This document shows, in pieces, positions 60,301-64,000 of a DNA stretch of 64,000 nt; within the stretch, counting starts at the first letter, position 1, and the number at the start of each line of letters is the position of its first letter. The stretch covers positions 682,001-746,000 of the forward strand of contig NZ_CP007055.1 in the NCBI RefSeq assembly GCF_000517625.1. The letters run 5' to 3'. The position numbers and the translations under genes were made by a program. Origin of the DNA: Halostagnicola larsenii XH-48 (lineage in GTDB: Archaea > Halobacteriota > Halobacteria > Halobacteriales > Natrialbaceae). The notes beneath the pieces were generated by a model. It saw only the letters and a program-made list of their open reading frames with translations. It had not been told where the DNA came from and ran no database searches.

Positions 60301-61608
60301 ATGGAGCGATCCCTTCGTCGACTCCGTGCAGCGTTTGCCGTCGACAGACGGGTACTGACGCTCGCGTTCGCTCGAATGGCCGACGGCATCGGCAACTCCT
60401 TTCTGATCGTCGTTATTCCGCTGTACGTGACCAGCGACGTGGTAACCGGGGCGACGTTTGGACTTTCAGAGTCGGTCATAATCGGTGGGATCCTCTCGCT
60501 GTTTGGCTTTCTCAACAGTAGTTTCCAGCCGTTTACGGGACGGCTGTCCGACCGAACGGGAAGACGGAAGACGTTTATTCTGATCGGACTGGCCGGGCTG
60601 GCGACCACCAATCTCGCGTACGTCGTCGCCGACACCTACCGGTCGTTGGTCCTCATCCGCGGCTTGCAGGGACTGAGCGTCGCGTTCATCATACCGGCGT
60701 CGATCGCGCTCGTAAACGAACTCGCGACGACGACGGACCGCGGCGGGAATATGGGCGTCTACAACACCTTTCGGTTGGTCGGATTCGGTGCCGGACCGGT
60801 CGCCGCAGGTGCGGTGGTTAACGCCGGTCCGTATACCATCCCGGCGCTTGGCGACTTTCCACTCGGCGGTCTCTCGATCAACGGCTTCGACGCGGCGTTT
60901 TTCGTCGCGTCGATCACTGCGACGATCAGCTACGTTCTCGTGACGATCCTGATCACCGATCCGGAATCGACCCGGGAGAACGCGGGGGCGGATCTCTCGA
61001 TCGATATCCGGGACGCATCTGGGGCGAAATTCTTCGATCCCATCTTCACGCTCGGGGTGGCGACGCTCTTTCTGGCGACCACGATCGGGCTCTTCGCGAC
61101 GATTCAACCCCAGATCAACGACCACTTAGAGCAGGGTTCGACGTGGTTCGGGCTTCAGTTCGCCGCGTTCATCGTCGCGCAAGTGCTCCTCCAGACGCCG
61201 GTCGGTCGCGCCTGCGACCGGTACGGCCGGCGACCGTTCATCGTCTTCGGGATGGTGTTTCTCATCCCGACGACCCTCGTGCAGGGGTTCATCGGCTCCT
61301 CCGAGATGATGTTTCTCGCGCGATTACTGCAGGGCGTCGCGGGTGCGATGGTGTTCGCCCCTTCGCTGGCGCTCGCCGGTGACCTCGCCGGTGCCGGCGA
61401 GTCGGGCTCGAAATTATCGGTGCTGACGATGGCCTTTGGCTTCGGCATCGCGGTCGGGCCGCTCGCCTCGGGGCTCCTGATCGGATACGGATTCCGATGG
61501 CCGTTCGTTTTCGGCGCGGTGATCGCCGCACTGGGCGCGCTATTGGTGTTCACGCAGGTAGAGGAGACTCTCGAGACGGCGGCCAGCGTTCCCGGTATCG
61601 GCGGGTAA
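60301..61608 (+). CDS. MFS transporter
   Basis: A 435-residue, 12-helix permease. The MFS loop 2-3 signature appears as GRLSDRTGRRKTF and its second-half equivalent as GRACDRYGRRPFIVFG. There is a MGVYNTFRLVGFGAGPVAAG helix 5, which resembles the drug:H+ antiporter motif C region. Its substrate is unknown. It is followed by an unrelated hypothetical gene. The ATG at 60301 is used; no alternative has a better signal. Confidence 0.88.
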   Translation: MERSLRRLRAAFAVDRRVLTLAFARMADGIGNSFLIVVIPLYVTSDVVTGATFGLSESVIIGGILSLFGFLNSSFQPFTGRLSDRTGRRKTFILIGLAGLATTNLAYVVADTYRSLVLIRGLQGLSVAFIIPASIALVNELATTTDRGGNMGVYNTFRLVGFGAGPVAAGAVVNAGPYTIPALGDFPLGGLSINGFDAAFFVASITATISYVLVTILITDPESTRENAGADLSIDIRDASGAKFFDPIFTLGVATLFLATTIGLFATIQPQINDHLEQGSTWFGLQFAAFIVAQVLLQTPVGRACDRYGRRPFIVFGMVFLIPTTLVQGFIGSSEMMFLARLLQGVAGAMVFAPSLALAGDLAGAGESGSKLSVLTMAFGFGIAVGPLASGLLIGYGFRWPFVFGAVIAALGALLVFTQVEETLETAASVPGIGG

Positions 61609-61707
61609 TCCGTCGGGTGCGGGTATTGCCCCCGCCGGTCCGCTTCGAGGCCTAGGCCGATCGTCAGGGCGCAACGCAAAAGTACTGGATACACATACGA
61701 TTCGACG

Positions 61708-62217
61708 ATGACGCTCTCGGAGGAGGCGCGAGATCGATTGGCCGACGTGGTGGAGCTACAGCCGACGAAGAATGCAGAACTACAGGAACGGTGGGGGGTC
61801 GAAAGCGGAAGCGAAGTTCACCAGATCCTCGAGAACGAACTGGGTGAGTACTACTTTCGCGACGACAACAGCCTGATCCGCGCGACCGAGGAAGCTGCGG
61901 AGCTGGTCGACGTCGAACCCGGTGTGGTCAACGACCCCGACGACGAGGGCGGCCCCTCGGCGATTCGCGTGCCGGAGTTACACGCACAGATCGTCGAGGT
62001 ACTCGCCGGGCCGGACGAGGAATCGGAAAGCGTGGTTTCGGTCCTCCACAAGCTTCGAGACGCCTACGACGTCGATCCGGAGAGCGAGGATGTTCGATCC
62101 GCCCTCCAGAGTCTTCGCCGGAAGGACGTCGTCGAGGTCGAGTACCGGACGGTGCCGACGTTTCGCCTCGCCGTCGACCGCGACGACTTAGAGGTCGCTA
62201 TTTCGGACTCGAACTGA
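61708..62217 (+). CDS. Conserved haloarchaeal protein with wHTH-like repeats, DUF5797-like (169 aa)
   Basis: A 169-residue acidic protein. Its N-terminal part (EEARDRLADVVELQPTKNAELQERWGVESGSEVHQILENELGEYYFRDDNSLIRAT) looks like a winged helix. The C-terminal part (VVSVLHKLRDAYDVDPESEDVRSALQSLRRKDVVEVEYRTVPTFRLAV) looks like a second one. This is consistent with a DUF5797-type protein by recall. It might bind DNA or RNA, but no experimental function is known to me. Convergent with the next gene. Confidence 0.7.
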   Translation: MTLSEEARDRLADVVELQPTKNAELQERWGVESGSEVHQILENELGEYYFRDDNSLIRATEEAAELVDVEPGVVNDPDDEGGPSAIRVPELHAQIVEVLAGPDEESESVVSVLHKLRDAYDVDPESEDVRSALQSLRRKDVVEVEYRTVPTFRLAVDRDDLEVAISDSN

Positions 62218-62271
62218 GCTGCGTTGCCTGCTGGTCTCGAGCGACGATTCGATCGTTACAGCCCGAGTACG

Positions 62272-63321
62272 CTATTCCTCCGCGCGTAATCCCGGTCTGT
62301 GTCGTCGTCGCCGTTTCTCGAGCAGGTGTTTGAGGCGTTTCCCGGGGCCACCTTCGATCGGCCACCCGCGGGTTCGCCAGGCGGGCGGTTCCGGTTCGAA
62401 AGCAGGACACGAGCCAGAACACTCCGCGGCGGTCGGCAGACAGTTTTTGGCTCGACAGTAGGGCAGCAACTGGTTCTGCGAGCGCAGTTCGAAGGCCTTG
62501 CAATCGGGGCGCATCGTTTCGGCGAACGAGCGCCAGCCGCGCTCGTAGGCGCGTTCTGCGATGGCGAGGCGTCGACTCGCCTTCTCGTCGGGATCGACGT
62601 ACTCGAAGCGGGCCGCCGACGCGTCTCGCCCGCTTCCGCTCGGTCGCTCGAGGATCCGCGTCCCCCGATTCTCGACCGAGAGCGTCAGCGGATGCCACGC
62701 GACTTCGGCCTCGAGTTCGTCGGGATCGAGCGCGAGGATTCCCGCTTCGACCGGCAGGTCCTCGAAAAGCGCGGGCTCGACGCGTTCGCCCGTTCGGCGG
62801 GTCGCGACCCAGACCTCGTCCGCGAGCGCCATCGCCACGTCGTACTCGAGTTGGGGACCGAGCATCCGGGCGGCGCTGGCGTCGAGATCCGGTTTGTTCT
62901 CGATCGCGACGACGCGCTCGAGCCAGTCCGGGTAGGGCCACTTCTGCCGGATCTCGATGCGATTGCCGTCGCGGCGGGTCTCGAGGATTCCCCGATTGTC
63001 GGCCTCGTGGATCGACTCGCGGACGTACCGCCAGGGGTAGCCGGGGTGGGGAAGTCCATCCCGGTAGTATTCCCACTCCGCAGGTGCGTTTCGGACGACG
63101 TGCAGCAGGTCGCCGTTCAGCCGTTCCGGGCCGAAAAGCGCCCGCCGTCTGAGTCCCTCGGGGTCACACTCGAGGACGATGGTATCCCACCGCCGCCGCT
63201 TCGTACCGAGTTGGCGGGCGACGACGACCGACCGATCGGTCTCCTCGAGCGGCCACTGGCGTTCGGCCCAGCGACAACAGGCGAGTTCGAACCCGAATTC
63301 GGAACCGCCGTGGAGACTCAC
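62272..63321 (-). CDS. Putative PD-(D/E)XK nuclease with C-terminal Cys cluster, DUF5787-like
   Basis: A 349-residue protein. The N-terminal half matches a restriction-endonuclease-like core: strand RRWDTIVLECD (acid D46), then VVAIENKPDLD (E141-x-K143) and helix-strand QLEYDVAMALADEVWVAT. The C-terminal quarter carries Cys274, Cys289, Cys294, Cys301 and Cys305 in DCKAFELRS ... YCRAKNCLPTAAECSGSC, similar in concept to Fe-S clusters of Cas4/AddB-type nucleases. It is thus probably a metal-dependent nuclease in DNA repair or RNA processing; this is inferred from motifs, and the DUF number is from memory. Confidence 0.65.
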   Translation of the reverse strand: MSLHGGSEFGFELACCRWAERQWPLEETDRSVVVARQLGTKRRRWDTIVLECDPEGLRRRALFGPERLNGDLLHVVRNAPAEWEYYRDGLPHPGYPWRYVRESIHEADNRGILETRRDGNRIEIRQKWPYPDWLERVVAIENKPDLDASAARMLGPQLEYDVAMALADEVWVATRRTGERVEPALFEDLPVEAGILALDPDELEAEVAWHPLTLSVENRGTRILERPSGSGRDASAARFEYVDPDEKASRRLAIAERAYERGWRSFAETMRPDCKAFELRSQNQLLPYCRAKNCLPTAAECSGSCPAFEPEPPAWRTRGWPIEGGPGKRLKHLLEKRRRRHRPGLRAEE

Positions 63322-63406
63322 TAGCCTGTCGTACGAACGGGGTATCGAAATGTGCTGTGGTCTCGCTGAAGGACCGATCTCGTGCTCGAGTAGGGTTCAA
63401 AGGGGA

Positions 63407-63772
63407 TTACGGCTCGATCTCTCCCCGGTTGATCTTCTCGGCGACCGAGTAGGCGTCGTAGATGGCGTAGACCCAAACGATGAAGCCAGTGAAGATACCG
63501 ATGAGTGCAAAGACTAGTAGAAGGTTGACGAACTGGATCAGCATAAGCGCTAATCCTTTTCCGACCTGCCCGTTGTAGATCTGTCCGACACCGGTGAAAA
63601 ACACCGAGAGGACGGCCGCGAGTCCTGGGTTCTTCTGCTGTGGCTGCTGTTGTCTCACACCACAATGCGGGCAGATTTCGGCTTCTCGCTTTATGATCTC
63701 GCCGCAACTCGAGCAGTACTGCTCGTCGGGGCCAGCCGTCGCGGCGGGTTCGTCTCGCTCGTCGAATGGCAT
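63407..63772 (-). CDS. TM2-domain protein with N-terminal zinc ribbon
   Basis: A 121-residue protein. The N-terminal ribbon has CSSCGEIIKREAEICPHCG (CxxC...CxxC). A Gln-rich linker is followed by a TM2 domain with two helices (GLAAVLSVFFTGVGQIYNGQVGKGLALMLIQFVNLLLVF, then GIFTGFIVWVYAIYDAYSVAEKIN), with the Asp-Ala-Tyr of the TM2 signature. The function is unknown; such proteins are common in prokaryotes. Confidence 0.88.
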   Translation of the reverse strand: MPFDERDEPAATAGPDEQYCSSCGEIIKREAEICPHCGVRQQQPQQKNPGLAAVLSVFFTGVGQIYNGQVGKGLALMLIQFVNLLLVFALIGIFTGFIVWVYAIYDAYSVAEKINRGEIEP

Positions 63773-63886
63773 TACCCGAACTGGTTACCGTGTCTAAATG
63801 AATATTTCGACAACTCGTCACGAACGAACTCGACGTTCCTCGAAACAGTAGCTCTTCGTACCGCTTACAACGGGTGCGAGAACGGA

Positions 63887-64000
63887 TTAAATCTCGTCTT
63901 CGGCTTCGAGTACGTCGAGGTAGTCGTGGGCCTGTTCGAAGATCTCTCGCGGCCCGTCCTGCGTGACGGTGTTGACCGCCTGCTCGTAGTCGCGCCACTG
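63887..64000 (-). CDS. Partial CDS at window end (C-terminus only, 37 codons)
   Basis: The 3' end of a minus-strand gene that continues beyond the window: the last 37 residues read QWRDYEQAVNTVTQDGPREI then FEQAHDYLDVLEAEDEI and stop TAA. Acidic helical composition and third-position GC fit a real gene. There is too little to assign a family. Confidence 0.6.
   Translation of the reverse strand, partial: QWRDYEQAVNTVTQDGPREIFEQAHDYLDVLEAEDEI

Overview
The window is chromosomal DNA from a halophilic archaeon (class Halobacteria; the protein style suggests the Natrinema/Haloterrigena/Natrialbales branch, which I infer rather than prove). The evidence is a very acidic proteome, GC-rich third positions with abundant CTCGAG, archaeal signature genes (dphB, tfs, NAC, Trm5-like, aglJ/aglM), Tat-type RR signal peptides, and many TATA boxes centred 26-31 nt before an ATG, as expected for leaderless haloarchaeal mRNAs. 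Coding density is high. There is no rRNA, CRISPR array or intact transposon.

Layout. 1-5330: small conserved proteins and a 1348-residue secreted protein with a 23-residue Gln/Ala/Gly repeat. 5700-7879: ECF biotin importer bioY-bioM-bioN behind a BirA-like operator. 7885-10300: an acyltransferase, two tiny zinc proteins, a methyltransferase and a possible orphan transcript. 10540-10717: tRNA-Thr(CGU) with copies of its own 3' end beside it. 10804-13321: Trm5-like methyltransferase, Rieske protein, diphthine synthase. 13476-22106: the branched-chain amino-acid cluster leuA, [leader peptide], ilvB-ilvN-ilvC-small protein-leuC-leuD-leuB, all on the minus strand. 22583-27461: small stress, signalling and hypothetical genes, including a soluble chemotaxis-type transducer. 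27485-31272: N-glycosylation genes aglJ and aglM, and an MFS transporter. 31629-38065: secreted M14 peptidase and a TAXI-TRAP uptake system (binding lipoprotein, DUF1850 protein, fused permease). 38105-39691: Lrp regulator and carA, divergent, with palindromic operators. 40426-44603: lipoprotein, purN-purH fusion, purB. 44757-49254: acyl-CoA ligase, membrane-bound winged-helix regulator, MATE exporter. 49353-55387: lysine (DAP) cluster dapA-dapB-dapD // lysA-dapE, interrupted by an oppositely oriented winged-helix/MazF-like pair. 55718-64000: HtpX, NYN protein, PUA protein, NAC, TrmI, TFS, MFS transporter, a probable PD-(D/E)XK/Fe-S nuclease, and a TM2 protein.

How it fits together. The window is dominated by amino-acid (Leu/Ile/Val and Lys), purine, pyrimidine (carA) and biotin supply. 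Several units carry visible cis-regulation: a BirA-like operator on bioY, palindromes at lrp/carA, a 26-codon leaderless ORF ending in a hairpin before ilvB, and a palindrome between the TATA box and start upstream of the MATE gene. The strongest points for a second look are the leuA reading-frame break at its 5' end, the ilv leader peptide, the toxin-antitoxin-like pair inside the lysine operon, the tRNA-Thr end duplications, the 23-residue-repeat surface protein, and the DUF5787-type putative nuclease.
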